DNA from: Actinospineispora acaciae DSM 45401
GTDB lineage: Bacteria; Actinomycetota; Actinomycetes; Mycobacteriales; Pseudonocardiaceae
DNA length: 64,000 nt
Reading direction: 5' to 3'
Assembly: GCF_000620785.1 (NCBI RefSeq)
Contig: NZ_JIAI01000002.1
Coordinates: forward strand, 248,001-312,000
The position numbers and the translations under genes are program-made. The notes under the pieces were generated by a model. That model did not search any database, was not told where the DNA came from, and saw nothing but the letters and a program-made list of their open reading frames with translations. Shown here in pieces: positions 1-8,394 of this stretch (its first letter is position 1; every line of letters starts with the position of its first letter).

Positions 1-402
1 GTCGAGGAGCTCGTCGACACGGCCGGCGGCGAAGGCTGGACCCATCTTCCTCGCGAGCTGACGAAGACCGGCGATATCTTGCCCGGTCGCGCGCAACGTC
101 GCGCCGGCGATGGAGAAGTACTCGACCTGACGTCGTAACGCGACGATCTCGTCGATCTCGTCCCTGTCGATGGTGGCGACGCACGCGCCGGCGAACGGGC
201 GCACCTCAACCAGGCCTTCGTGGTGAAGAGTCTTGATCGCGTCCCGGATCGGTCCCCGGCTCACGCCGAGGCGGCTCGCGAGGTCGCGTTCGACGATGCG
301 TTCGCCCGGTGCCAACGCGCCGGTGGCGATGAGACGGCGCAGCTCGACAACCGCGGTGTCGCCGAGGAAGCCACGCATCTCGATGTTGTCGGACTCCGTC
401 AT
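1..402 (-). CDS. GntR-family (FadR-type) transcriptional regulator, partial
   Basis: The protein begins MTESDNIEMRGFLGDTAVV and runs off the left edge, so 134 codons are visible. Residues about 15-75 form a GntR winged helix: the stretch with LAPGERIVERDLASRLGVSR followed by GPIRDAIKTLHHEGLVEV is diagnostic. The following IDRDEIDEIVALRRQVE looks like the start of a FadR/FCD all-helical effector domain. It is divergent from the sugar-acid operon at 518, and the gap holds two TGGT/ACCA palindromes, so it probably represses that operon and itself in response to a pathway sugar acid. An in-frame ATG at 411 is an alternative start. The ligand is not readable from sequence. Confidence 0.9.
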   Translation of the reverse strand, partial: MTESDNIEMRGFLGDTAVVELRRLIATGALAPGERIVERDLASRLGVSRGPIRDAIKTLHHEGLVEVRPFAGACVATIDRDEIDEIVALRRQVEYFSIAGATLRATGQDIAGLRQLARKMGPAFAAGRVDELLD

Positions 403-429
403 GGGGAACATCTTCCACCACACCACTCT

Positions 430-461
430 TGGTATGCCAAATCGACGAGATGGTTGACCAT
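430..461. promoter_or_regulatory. two GntR-type operator palindromes between divergent promoters
   Basis: TTGGTATGCCAA (430-441) and ATGGTTGACCAT (450-461) are two near-perfect palindromes whose TGGT and ACCA/GCCA arms are about 20 bp (two helical turns) apart centre to centre. TGGT-N-ACCA elements are known for FadR-subfamily GntR proteins. They lie between the GntR start and the MFS start, so they are the likely operators for both. Confidence 0.65.
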
Positions 462-517
462 TTGGGGTTTTCGTTCGTAGCATGCGGACCCTGAAGTTCC
501 AACCGGAGAGGCAGGCC

Positions 518-1813
518 ATGCGGCACGTCGGACGAGTTCGGTGGCAGGTCTCCGGGCTGATCGGCGTGGGCATCGTCGTCAACTACCTCGACCGCACGGC
601 GCTGTCGTTCGCCGGCACTTCGGTACGGGAGGAGTTCGGGCTGACCACGGGGGAGCTCGGCCTGGTCCTGTCCGCGTTCTACTGGACGTACTGCGCCTCC
701 CAGCTGCCCGTCGGTCTGCTCCTCGACCGGATGGGCGTGCGCTGGATCACGCGGGCTTGTATCGCGGTCTGGTCGCTGGCGTCGTTCCTCACGGCGCTGG
801 CGAGCGGGTTCGGGCTCATCCTGGCGTTCCGGCTGCTGCTGGGTATCGGTGAGAGCCCGGTGTTCCCGGCCGCCGCCAAAGCAACCGGTTACTGGTTCCC
901 GCGCAACGAACGCGGTCTCGCCACGGCGTTCTTCGACGGCGCCGCCAGGGTGTCCAACGTCGTGGCCGCGCCGGTGCTCGCGGCCATCGTGAGCCTGTGG
1001 GGCTGGCGGGCCAGCTTCGTTGTCCTCGGCGCGTTGAGCGTGGTGTTCGGTGCCGCGTGGTGGGTGCTCTACCGGGATCCGGCCGACCACGCCCGGCTTT
1101 CGCGGGCCGAGCGTGCGTACATCATGGCGGGCGGCGCGCAGGAGCCCGGGCAGGCCACCGGAGGTGTGCTGCGCGGACTCGGTGAGCTGCTCAGGATGCG
1201 CAAGGCGTGGGCGATCATCCTCGGCTTCGCGTGTTACGAGTACGCGTTCTCGCTGTTGCTGAACTGGCTGCCGAGCTATCTGCAGCTGCAGTACGGCGTG
1301 CCACTGCTGCGTACCGGCCTGTGGGTGACGGTTCCCTGGGTGGTCGCGGCGTTGGCGTCATTCGTCGTCGGCGGCTGGCTGCTCGATCGGTTGGTTACGT
1401 CGGGTCGTGACCCCAGCCGGGTGCGCAAGGGGTTCCTCGCCGGGGGTCTCGTGCTCGGGCTCACGATCGGTCTGGCGGGGTCTGCTGGCTCGGCGGAGCT
1501 CGCGGTGGTCTATGTGAGCGTTTCCATCGCGGGGCTCTCCGTCGTTGGCGTGGTCGGCTGGAGCCTGCCCGCGCTGGTTGCTCCGCATGGCCGGGTCGGC
1601 AGCCTCGGCGGGTCGATGAACTTCGTGGCGACGTTGGTCGACATCGTGAGCATCGTCGTCGCCGGCTACCTGGCGCAGGCCACCGACTCGTTCCTGCTGC
1701 CGTTCGCGTTCGCCGCCGGCGTGCTGGCGCTCGGCCTGCTCTGTTATCTGCCGTTGCTCGGCCGGATCGAGCCGGCGCAACAGTCATCCACGGCGAGGAG
1801 GCAGCCGGTATGA
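518..1813 (+). CDS. MFS transporter, anion:cation symporter (ACS) type
   Basis: A predicted 431-residue protein with about 12 hydrophobic segments. The N-terminal VNYLDRTALSFAG is the typical ACS-family signature (sugar acids such as hexuronates, galactonate, tartrate), and LLDRMGVRW is the MFS loop 2-3 motif. An ATG at 482 is in frame, but the ATG at 518 is preceded by GGAGAGG at a suitable distance and is preferred. Its stop overlaps the dehydratase start by 4 bp, so it is the first gene of the operon and probably imports the sugar acid or glycoside used by the following enzymes. Exact substrate is unknown. Confidence 0.88.
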   Translation: MRHVGRVRWQVSGLIGVGIVVNYLDRTALSFAGTSVREEFGLTTGELGLVLSAFYWTYCASQLPVGLLLDRMGVRWITRACIAVWSLASFLTALASGFGLILAFRLLLGIGESPVFPAAAKATGYWFPRNERGLATAFFDGAARVSNVVAAPVLAAIVSLWGWRASFVVLGALSVVFGAAWWVLYRDPADHARLSRAERAYIMAGGAQEPGQATGGVLRGLGELLRMRKAWAIILGFACYEYAFSLLLNWLPSYLQLQYGVPLLRTGLWVTVPWVVAALASFVVGGWLLDRLVTSGRDPSRVRKGFLAGGLVLGLTIGLAGSAGSAELAVVYVSVSIAGLSVVGVVGWSLPALVAPHGRVGSLGGSMNFVATLVDIVSIVVAGYLAQATDSFLLPFAFAAGVLALGLLCYLPLLGRIEPAQQSSTARRQPV

Positions 1814-2991
1814 GGATCGAGGACGTCCACGCGCTCGGACTGCGAGGGGCGACGCCGCGCGGCGGCTGGGCGCGCGAGCTCGAGCCGGCTGACGTGGTGC
1901 ACACGCTCGTGGTGGTCACGACGGACGGCGGCGTTGTCGGCTACGGCAGCGTCTTCACCAGCGAGGACCTTGTTCGCGCCGCGCTGGCGGTGCTCCGCGA
2001 CCTTCTCCTGGGCGAGAGCGCGGTCGAACCCGAACGGGTGGCAGAGAAGCTGCACAGGCACACGTTCTGGCAGGGACGCGGCGGCGCGGTCACCCACACC
2101 GTCGGCGGCATCGACATCGCGCTGTGGGACATCCTCGGCAAGGTGACCGGTCAACCGGTGGGTCGGCTGCTCGGCGGCACCTACCGCGACCGGGTGATGC
2201 CGTACGCGTCGCTGCTCGCCGACAGCGTCGAACAAGTGACCTCGCAGATCGCCGAGCTGCGCGAGCACGGGTTCCGCGCGTTCAAGATCGGCTGGGGGGC
2301 GTTGGGCCGTAAGGACAGGCGGTATGACGAGAAGCTCGTCGCCGCCGCGCGCGAGGCGGCCGACGACGCGACGGTCGCCGTGGACGTCGGGGCGAGCGAC
2401 GCGAACTGGCCGCACGGCTACAAGTGGGCACTGGCCACGGCCCGGATGCTCGCCGACTACGACGTGGCCTGGCTGGAGGAACCGCTCGACCCCGACCACA
2501 TCACCGAGTACGCGATGCTGCGCCGAGCGGCCGCCGTGCCGATCGCCGGTGGCGAAGTGCTCACGCGCAGGCAGTCGTTCGTACCGTTCCTCGACGCGTA
2601 CGCATGGGACATCGTGCAGCCCGATGTCACGAAGGTCGGCGGGTTGAGCGAGCAGCGCAGGATCGGCTGGTACGCGCAGGAGCGCGGTGTCCGGTTGATC
2701 CCGCACGGCTGGAACACCGCCGTCGGGCTGGCCAGCGACCTCCAGCTGGCCAGCGCGCTACCGGGGACGGACCTCGTCGAGTACAAGACCGGTTCGCCCT
2801 ACATCGACGAGATCGTGCGCAGCCCGTGGACCCTGGATGCCGACGGAATGCTCGCGGTTCCCGACCGGCCGGGGCTCGGTATCGCCCTCGACCCGGAGGC
2901 GGTCGGCCGGTACTGCGATGTCCCGCCCGCGTTGCGCCACGTGCTGCTCAGGGACCAGACCGAACACAACCGCCAGGAGACACGGGCGTGA
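1810..2991 (+). CDS. enolase-superfamily (mandelate racemase/muconate lactonizing type) sugar-acid dehydratase
   Basis: A 393-residue member of the mandelate racemase group. Metal ligands are visible as Asp in VAVDVGAS, Glu in WLEEPL and Glu in IAGGEV. The His-Asp dyad is represented by IVQPDVTKVGG and IPHGWN. The Lys-x-Lys base motif reads Lys-Ile-Gly (FKIGWG), so the second Lys is missing, which argues for a dehydratase using the His rather than a racemase. Such enzymes turn aldonic acids into 2-keto-3-deoxy acids. It overlaps both neighbours by 4 bp and sits between an acid transporter and a lactonase-type gene, consistent with an acid-dehydrating step. The substrate stereochemistry cannot be read. 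Confidence 0.88.
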   Translation: MRIEDVHALGLRGATPRGGWARELEPADVVHTLVVVTTDGGVVGYGSVFTSEDLVRAALAVLRDLLLGESAVEPERVAEKLHRHTFWQGRGGAVTHTVGGIDIALWDILGKVTGQPVGRLLGGTYRDRVMPYASLLADSVEQVTSQIAELREHGFRAFKIGWGALGRKDRRYDEKLVAAAREAADDATVAVDVGASDANWPHGYKWALATARMLADYDVAWLEEPLDPDHITEYAMLRRAAAVPIAGGEVLTRRQSFVPFLDAYAWDIVQPDVTKVGGLSEQRRIGWYAQERGVRLIPHGWNTAVGLASDLQLASALPGTDLVEYKTGSPYIDEIVRSPWTLDADGMLAVPDRPGLGIALDPEAVGRYCDVPPALRHVLLRDQTEHNRQETRA

Positions 2992-5270
2992 CCGCGACAG
3001 ACGAATCCCCACAGCACGAGCAGGGCACCGCTCTGGTCGAGAAGCTGCTCGCCAGCATGACGCTGGAGGACAAGCTCGGCCAACTGCACATGCCGTTCCT
3101 CGGCCCGGCGACCAAGGCGCGCGGGCGTCACCCGTTCGTCACCGGTGAGCTGCTGGACTTCCTCGGTCCCGGCGGCGGGTTCTTCGGCGTCGTCGCAACC
3201 GCCGGGAAGACCCCGCGCGAGCAGGCGCAATGGAGCAACGACATGCAACGAGCCGCCCTCAACACCAGGCTCGGTATCCCGCTGCTGCAGATCGTGGAGG
3301 GCACGCACGGCTCGACGGCTCCCGGTGCCACGGTGTTTCCCGAAGGGCCGGGCATCGGGAGCACCTGGAACATGCGGCTGGTCCAGCGGGTGTACCAAGC
3401 GGCTGCCACGGAGGCGAGGGCCGTCGGAGTGCACGCGTTGAGCTCGTTGGTGGCGGAGGTGAACCGGGACCCACGGCTCGGCCGCAACTGCGAAACCTAC
3501 AGCGAGGACCCGTACCTGACCGCCGAGATCGTCCGCGCCATCGTGCGCGGCGTGCAGGGCGAGGACGTGGCCTCGGACGAGCACACGGCGGCCATGTTGA
3601 CGGTGTTCCCCACCCAGAACCCGACCGAAGGCGGGCTGGAACGAGGCGAGGTGCAGCTCAGCGAGCGCGAGCTGCGCTCGGTCGCGTTGCCTGCCTGGGT
3701 GGCGGGTGTCAGCGAGGAACACGCCTTGATGGTGATGGCCTCCTACGCGGTCGTCCTCGGCGAGGCCACCCACATGTCGGAGCGGCTGCTGACCGGCTGG
3801 CTGCGTGACGAGCTCGGTTTCGACGGTGTCGTTGTGGAGGAGGGAGGCGGGCTGTCGTCGCTGCTGCCGGACGGCGACACGTCCACGCAGAACTTCACGG
3901 ATTCCTGGGAGGACGCCGGGGCGGCGGCCATCCGCGCGGGACTGGACGTCAGCATCAGCTTCATGCCCGGATACCTCGACGCTCTGGTGACCGCCGTGTG
4001 CAATGGCCAGGTCCCGATGCGGCTCGTCGACAGGGCCGTGCGACGCGTGCTGTCGGTCAAGGTCAGACTGGGGCTCTTCGACCGGCCGTACGTCGATCCG
4101 CGACGTGCCGAAGAAGTCGTCCATTCGTCCGCGCATCGCGCGCTCGCCCGTGAGGCGGCCGCCGAATCGCTCGTGTTGCTGAAGAACGAGGGTGGGTTGC
4201 TGCCGCTGGCCAAGGACGTTCGTTCGGTAGCCGTCATCGGCCCCGCCGCCGACGATGCGACAAACCAGCTGGGTGACTACGCCGCGCCGTCGAGCGACTC
4301 CGTTGTCACGGTGCTCGACGGGCTTCGGCGCAAGCTTCCACACGCCCAGGTCAGTTACAACCTGGGCTGCCAGTTCCGTGGCAACGATCGTGGCGGTATT
4401 GCCCCAGCCGTCGAGGCCGCGCGGGCCGCCGAGGTAGCCGTCGTGGTGGTCGGGGAGCGGGCCGGCCTCTGGGCGTTCGAGAACCAGGACCCGATAACAG
4501 GGCCGACGGTGGGCGAGACTTCCGACGTGGCCGACCTCGACCTCGGCGGCCTCCAAGAGGAGCTCGTCCACGCGGTCCATGCGACCGGAACCCCCACGAT
4601 CGTCGTGCTGGTCAACGGGCGCACCCTTTCCATCCCGTGGATTGCCGAGCACATCCCGGCCATCGTCGAGGCGTGGTTCCCCGGCGAAGCCGGCGGAGAC
4701 GCCGTCGCCGACATCCTGGTCGGAGACGTCGACCCGAGCGGCCGCTTGCCGATGACGATCCCTCGGCACGTCGGGCAGCTGCCCGTTTACTACAACACCA
4801 AGCACGCATTCGCGCGGGCGCTCGACGCGGGCACACCGCTGCTGTTCCCCGTCTCCTACGCCGATATCGGTCACGAGCCGTTGTTCGAGTTCGGGTTCGG
4901 TCTCAGCTACACCACCTTCCGATGGCAGAACCTGTGCGTCACACCCGGTCCGCTCGGCATGGGCGAGAGCCTCGACGTCGCCGTCGACGTGACGAACACC
5001 GGTCCCCGGGAAGGGTTCGAGGTCGTGCAGCTTTACCTCAAGGACCTGCTCGCCAGCGCCTCGGTCCCGGTCAAGGAGCTCCGGGGCTTCCGGAAGGTCG
5101 GGTTGGCTCCCGGCGAGACGACAACCGTGCGGTTCCAGCTACCGCCGGAGGCGTTCTCGCTGGTGGATGCCGCGTGCAGGCGCGTCGTCGAGCCTGGAGG
5201 CTTCGAGATCCAACTGGGCACGTCAGCCACGCGCATCATGCTGCGCGAGACCGTCACCCTGGCCGGCTGA
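2988..5270 (+). CDS. glycoside hydrolase family 3-like protein with atypical active site
   Basis: The 760-residue protein has the full GH3 layout: an N-terminal barrel (LEDKLGQLHMPF, RLGIPLLQIVEGTHG, NRDPRLGRNCETYSEDPYL), an alpha/beta sandwich (LVLLKNEGGLLPL to WFPGEAGGDAVADILVGD) and a C-terminal fibronectin type III-like domain (FGFGLSYTTF onward). The start is the GTG at 2988, overlapping the preceding stop as GTGA; the open frame extends upstream only by chance. Key residues differ from normal beta-glucosidases: the nucleophile motif SD-W/Y after GFDGVVV reads EEGGG, the Lys-His pair reads MLTVF, and SYN reads SYA. There is no signal peptide, so it is probably cytoplasmic. Either it is a divergent GH3 using Glu, or a protein with a changed chemistry. 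Confidence 0.88.
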   Translation: MTATDESPQHEQGTALVEKLLASMTLEDKLGQLHMPFLGPATKARGRHPFVTGELLDFLGPGGGFFGVVATAGKTPREQAQWSNDMQRAALNTRLGIPLLQIVEGTHGSTAPGATVFPEGPGIGSTWNMRLVQRVYQAAATEARAVGVHALSSLVAEVNRDPRLGRNCETYSEDPYLTAEIVRAIVRGVQGEDVASDEHTAAMLTVFPTQNPTEGGLERGEVQLSERELRSVALPAWVAGVSEEHALMVMASYAVVLGEATHMSERLLTGWLRDELGFDGVVVEEGGGLSSLLPDGDTSTQNFTDSWEDAGAAAIRAGLDVSISFMPGYLDALVTAVCNGQVPMRLVDRAVRRVLSVKVRLGLFDRPYVDPRRAEEVVHSSAHRALAREAAAESLVLLKNEGGLLPLAKDVRSVAVIGPAADDATNQLGDYAAPSSDSVVTVLDGLRRKLPHAQVSYNLGCQFRGNDRGGIAPAVEAARAAEVAVVVVGERAGLWAFENQDPITGPTVGETSDVADLDLGGLQEELVHAVHATGTPTIVVLVNGRTLSIPWIAEHIPAIVEAWFPGEAGGDAVADILVGDVDPSGRLPMTIPRHVGQLPVYYNTKHAFARALDAGTPLLFPVSYADIGHEPLFEFGFGLSYTTFRWQNLCVTPGPLGMGESLDVAVDVTNTGPREGFEVVQLYLKDLLASASVPVKELRGFRKVGLAPGETTTVRFQLPPEAFSLVDAACRRVVEPGGFEIQLGTSATRIMLRETVTLAG

Positions 5271-5271
5271 C

Positions 5272-6162
5272 ATGACGAAACCGAGCGGCGGGTTGCTGAT
5301 ACCCGAGCTGGTCCTCGATGCCCACGCCGACGTCGGTGAAGGACCTGTCTGGGACCAGACGCGGCATCGGCTGCTCTGGGTCGACATCACGCGCGGCGTG
5401 CTCCACCGTTTCAACCCGGCCACGGGTATGGACACCGCCCTGCGGGTGGGCCCCACCCTCGGCTGCGTCGCCCTACGCGAACGTGGCGGCCTACTGCTGG
5501 GTCATGGTGCCGGGTTGGTCCTGCTCGACGAGGAGACAGAGCGGATCGAACCGCTCGCGTCCGTTGCGGCGGACCCGACAATGTGGCTCAACGACGGCAG
5601 GTGCGACACCGAAGGCCGGTTCTGGGTCGGCAGCGTGCACGAGGACGAAACCACACCGTGCGGCGCGCTGCACCGGGTCGACGTGACGGGCTCGGTCACC
5701 GCGGTCGTGCCGGGCACCACCATGGCCAACGGCATCGGATGGAGCCCGGACGGACGCACCATGTACTTCGTCGACTCGGTGACGCACGGGATCGACGCGT
5801 TCGCGTTCGATCCCCGGCACGGAACGATCCGCGATCGGCGTCGGCTGGTCACCACGGACCCGGACAAGGGCCTGCCCGACGGCTTGGCCGTGGACGCCGA
5901 AGGATTCCTCTGGGTGGCCTACTGGGGTGGTTGGTGCATCCGACGGTTCACCCCCGATGGCGGCGTCGACCACGTCGTGCCCCTGCCGGTCAGCCAGGTG
6001 AGCTGCCCGGGCTTCGGCGGGCCCGACCTCCGTGACCTCTATGTCACGACCGCCGCTCACGGCCTGACGCCGAGCCAACTCGATGAGCAACCGACCGCCG
6101 GCGGTCTGTACCGGCTCCGGACCGAGGTGCCGGGCCAGCCGGCGCCGTCGTATCGCGGCTAA
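5272..6162 (+). CDS. SMP-30/gluconolactonase family lactonase
   Basis: A 296-residue six-bladed beta-propeller protein. The family's metal-site motifs are visible: GEGPVWD near the N-terminus, WLNDGRCD in the middle, ANGIGWSPDG and GLPDGLAVDAEGFLW later. These bind a divalent metal and hydrolyse sugar lactones to aldonic acids. The ATG lies one base after the GH3 stop, so the genes are co-transcribed and probably translationally coupled. In this operon it would sit between an SDR oxidation (sugar to lactone) and the enolase-type dehydratase. Length is normal for the family and nothing looks broken. Confidence 0.9.
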   Translation: MTKPSGGLLIPELVLDAHADVGEGPVWDQTRHRLLWVDITRGVLHRFNPATGMDTALRVGPTLGCVALRERGGLLLGHGAGLVLLDEETERIEPLASVAADPTMWLNDGRCDTEGRFWVGSVHEDETTPCGALHRVDVTGSVTAVVPGTTMANGIGWSPDGRTMYFVDSVTHGIDAFAFDPRHGTIRDRRRLVTTDPDKGLPDGLAVDAEGFLWVAYWGGWCIRRFTPDGGVDHVVPLPVSQVSCPGFGGPDLRDLYVTTAAHGLTPSQLDEQPTAGGLYRLRTEVPGQPAPSYRG

Positions 6163-6182
6163 CGAGACCAAGGCGGTGGCGG

Positions 6183-7562
6183 GTGACCGATCAGACATCC
6201 ACATCGAAGCAGACCTGGTTCGTCTACCTGACCGCGGGCATCGCCGGCACCGGCGGACTGCTGTTCGGCTACGACACCGGCGTGATATCGGGAGCGTTGC
6301 TGTTCATCCGCGCCGACTTCGCCTTGTCGGTGTTCGCCCAAGGCGCGATCGTCAGCTCGCTCGTCGGTGCCGCGGTCATCGGCGCGCTCGCCGGTGGACC
6401 GCTCGCCGACCGGATCGGCAGGAAACCGCTGCTCGTCGGGGTTGCCGCGGTATTCGCCCTCGGTGCGCTGCTGGCCGCCGCCGCTCCAGGGCCGGCGGTC
6501 CTCGCGCTGGCACGGATGGTGCTCGGCCTCGCGGTCGGCGCGGTGTCGCTGACCGTCCCGCTCTACCTCGCCGAGATCGTGCCCGCCGACGTGCGCGGCC
6601 GCCTGGTCTCGCTCTACCAGCTGATGGTGACCATCGGCATCGCCGTTTCCTACGCGATCGGCTACGTCTTCGCCTCAACCGGGCAATGGCGCTGGATGCT
6701 GGGCCTCGCCGTGGTCCCGGCGGTCGTGCTCGGCGTGGGAATGGCCCTGCTCCCCGAGACACCACGCTGGCTCGTCGCCCACGACCGCCCCGACGAGGCC
6801 ACCCGCGTCCTGCGACGCATCCACCCTCCCGACGAGGTGGCCGCCCAACTGCGCGACATCGAGCGCGCCGCCGCATCGGAGTCCAGCATGAGCGACCTGT
6901 TCGCTCCCGCGATGCGACCAACGATCGGCATCGGCATCGGCCTCGGGCTTCTCACCGAGGCAAGCGGGATCGACACGATCCTCTACTACGCGCCGACCGT
7001 CCTCGAGTCGACCGGCCTCGGGCCGGCGTCCTCGCTGCTCGCCACCTTCGGCGCCGGGCTCGCGCTCATCGCCACCACGTTGATCGCCGTACGACTCGTC
7101 GACCGCGTCGGACGCCGGCCGCTGCTCCTGACCGGAATCGCGGGGATGACATGCACACTCGCCCTGCTCGGCGCCGTCTTCCTGATGCCCGGCCCCTCGG
7201 CCGGTTCGCCGTGGCTCATCGTCGTCGCGCTGATGTGTCACGTCGCTTGTTTCGGTTTCAGCCTGGGCCCGGTGTTCTGGCTGGTCCTCGCCGAGATCTA
7301 CCCGCTGCGACTGCGTGGCGCAGCAATGAGCCTCGGCACCATCGCGGTCTGGGCGGCCACGTTCGTCGCCTCGTTGACCTTCCTGCCGCTCATCGAAGCC
7401 GTCGGAGAGACCGGAGCGTTCTGGCTCTACGGGCTCGTCTGCGTCGCCGGTTGGATCTTCGTCTACCTCCTCGTCCCCGAGACCAAGAAACGCACTCTGG
7501 AACAGATCGAAGCGAGCATGCGGCAACGGCGTGGGGACCGCCGACCGCTGGCACGACCATGA
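6183..7562 (+). CDS. MFS sugar transporter (sugar porter family)
   Basis: A 459-residue 12-helix sugar porter. Family signatures: GGLLFGYDTGVISGA in helix 1, DRIGRKPLL between helices 2 and 3, PETPRWL before the central loop, DRVGRRPLLL between helices 8 and 9, and PETKKRTLEQIE at the C-terminus. The start is GTG at 6183, 20 bp after the lactonase stop, with AGGCGGTGG as a possible ribosome site. It is a proton-coupled or facilitative importer for a neutral sugar, complementing the acid-type transporter at the head of the operon. Its stop overlaps the SDR start as ATGA. Confidence 0.92.
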   Translation: MTDQTSTSKQTWFVYLTAGIAGTGGLLFGYDTGVISGALLFIRADFALSVFAQGAIVSSLVGAAVIGALAGGPLADRIGRKPLLVGVAAVFALGALLAAAAPGPAVLALARMVLGLAVGAVSLTVPLYLAEIVPADVRGRLVSLYQLMVTIGIAVSYAIGYVFASTGQWRWMLGLAVVPAVVLGVGMALLPETPRWLVAHDRPDEATRVLRRIHPPDEVAAQLRDIERAAASESSMSDLFAPAMRPTIGIGIGLGLLTEASGIDTILYYAPTVLESTGLGPASSLLATFGAGLALIATTLIAVRLVDRVGRRPLLLTGIAGMTCTLALLGAVFLMPGPSAGSPWLIVVALMCHVACFGFSLGPVFWLVLAEIYPLRLRGAAMSLGTIAVWAATFVASLTFLPLIEAVGETGAFWLYGLVCVAGWIFVYLLVPETKKRTLEQIEASMRQRRGDRRPLARP

Positions 7563-8377
7563 CACGGCGGCCATCGTGCGTCATCACGGGCGCCGCGGCC
7601 GGGATCGGCCGGGCGACCGTGCACCGCCTGGTCCGCGCGGGCTGGGCGGTGGCGGCGGTCGACGTCACCCGGACGACACTCGACCGGCTCGTCGCCGATG
7701 CGGAAGGAAACGTGGCCGCCGTCGTCGGTGATGTCGCGACGGCACGGACCAGTGCCCGGGCAGCCGACACGGCCGCCGAGCTCGGCGAGCTGCGCGGGTG
7801 GGTCAACAACGCGGGGATCGAACTCGACGAGCCGGCTCACCGGGTCACCGAGAAACGGCTACGGCGTCAGCTCGACGTCAACCTGGTCGGGGTGATGTGG
7901 GGTTGCGCCGAGGCGGTGCGCCGGTTCCTCCCCCTCGGCGCGGGCGCGATCGTCTCGACCAGCTCGATCATGGCGGCCCGAGGTTTCCCGGGCGCGTTCG
8001 CCTACACGGCGACCAAAGGCGCCGTCAGCGCGCTGACCCGGCAGCTCGCCGTCGAGTACGCCCCCTTCGGGATCCGGGCCAACTGCGTGCTTCCCGGCGC
8101 GATCCGCACACCGCTGTCCGAAACGACCTGGAACCGCGCGGCCAACCCGGCCGAGGCGGAACGCTCGGACGCGCTGCTCCACCCGGTACGCAGGGTCGGC
8201 GAGCCCGACGAGGTCGCGGCGGTCATCGAGTTCCTCCTCTCCGACGGAGCATCCTTCGTCACTGGCCAGGACATCCTGGTCGACGGTGGCGCGTCGGCTC
8301 GCTGCTACGGCTTCGACCCCAGCCCGGAGCTGGCCCGCCAGTACCCGGTGCAGGGCGTCGGCCGCGGCGGTACCTGA
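7559..8377 (+). CDS. short-chain dehydrogenase/reductase (SDR), probable sugar 1-dehydrogenase
   Basis: A 272-residue classical SDR. TGAAAGIG is the nucleotide-binding motif, followed by NNAG, STSSIMA with the catalytic Ser, YTATK with the catalytic Tyr and Lys, and the C-terminal ILVDGG. Asp in AAVDVTR at the end of strand 2 suggests NAD preference. It overlaps the transporter stop by 4 bp and is the last gene of the operon. Given a lactonase and an aldonic-acid dehydratase in the same operon, oxidation of a sugar to its lactone is the most likely role (inference). The two MFS genes and this SDR could also act on a keto-sugar. Confidence 0.9.
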   Translation: MTRRPSCVITGAAAGIGRATVHRLVRAGWAVAAVDVTRTTLDRLVADAEGNVAAVVGDVATARTSARAADTAAELGELRGWVNNAGIELDEPAHRVTEKRLRRQLDVNLVGVMWGCAEAVRRFLPLGAGAIVSTSSIMAARGFPGAFAYTATKGAVSALTRQLAVEYAPFGIRANCVLPGAIRTPLSETTWNRAANPAEAERSDALLHPVRRVGEPDEVAAVIEFLLSDGASFVTGQDILVDGGASARCYGFDPSPELARQYPVQGVGRGGT

Positions 8378-8394
8378 CGGCGTCGCTGGGCCGG

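Noticed and set aside
2424..2987. N-terminal extension of the GH3-like gene
   Set aside because: It overlaps the dehydratase gene entirely, is Arg/Ala-rich, and the GTG at 2988 gives a normal GH3 N-terminus with GTGA overlap.
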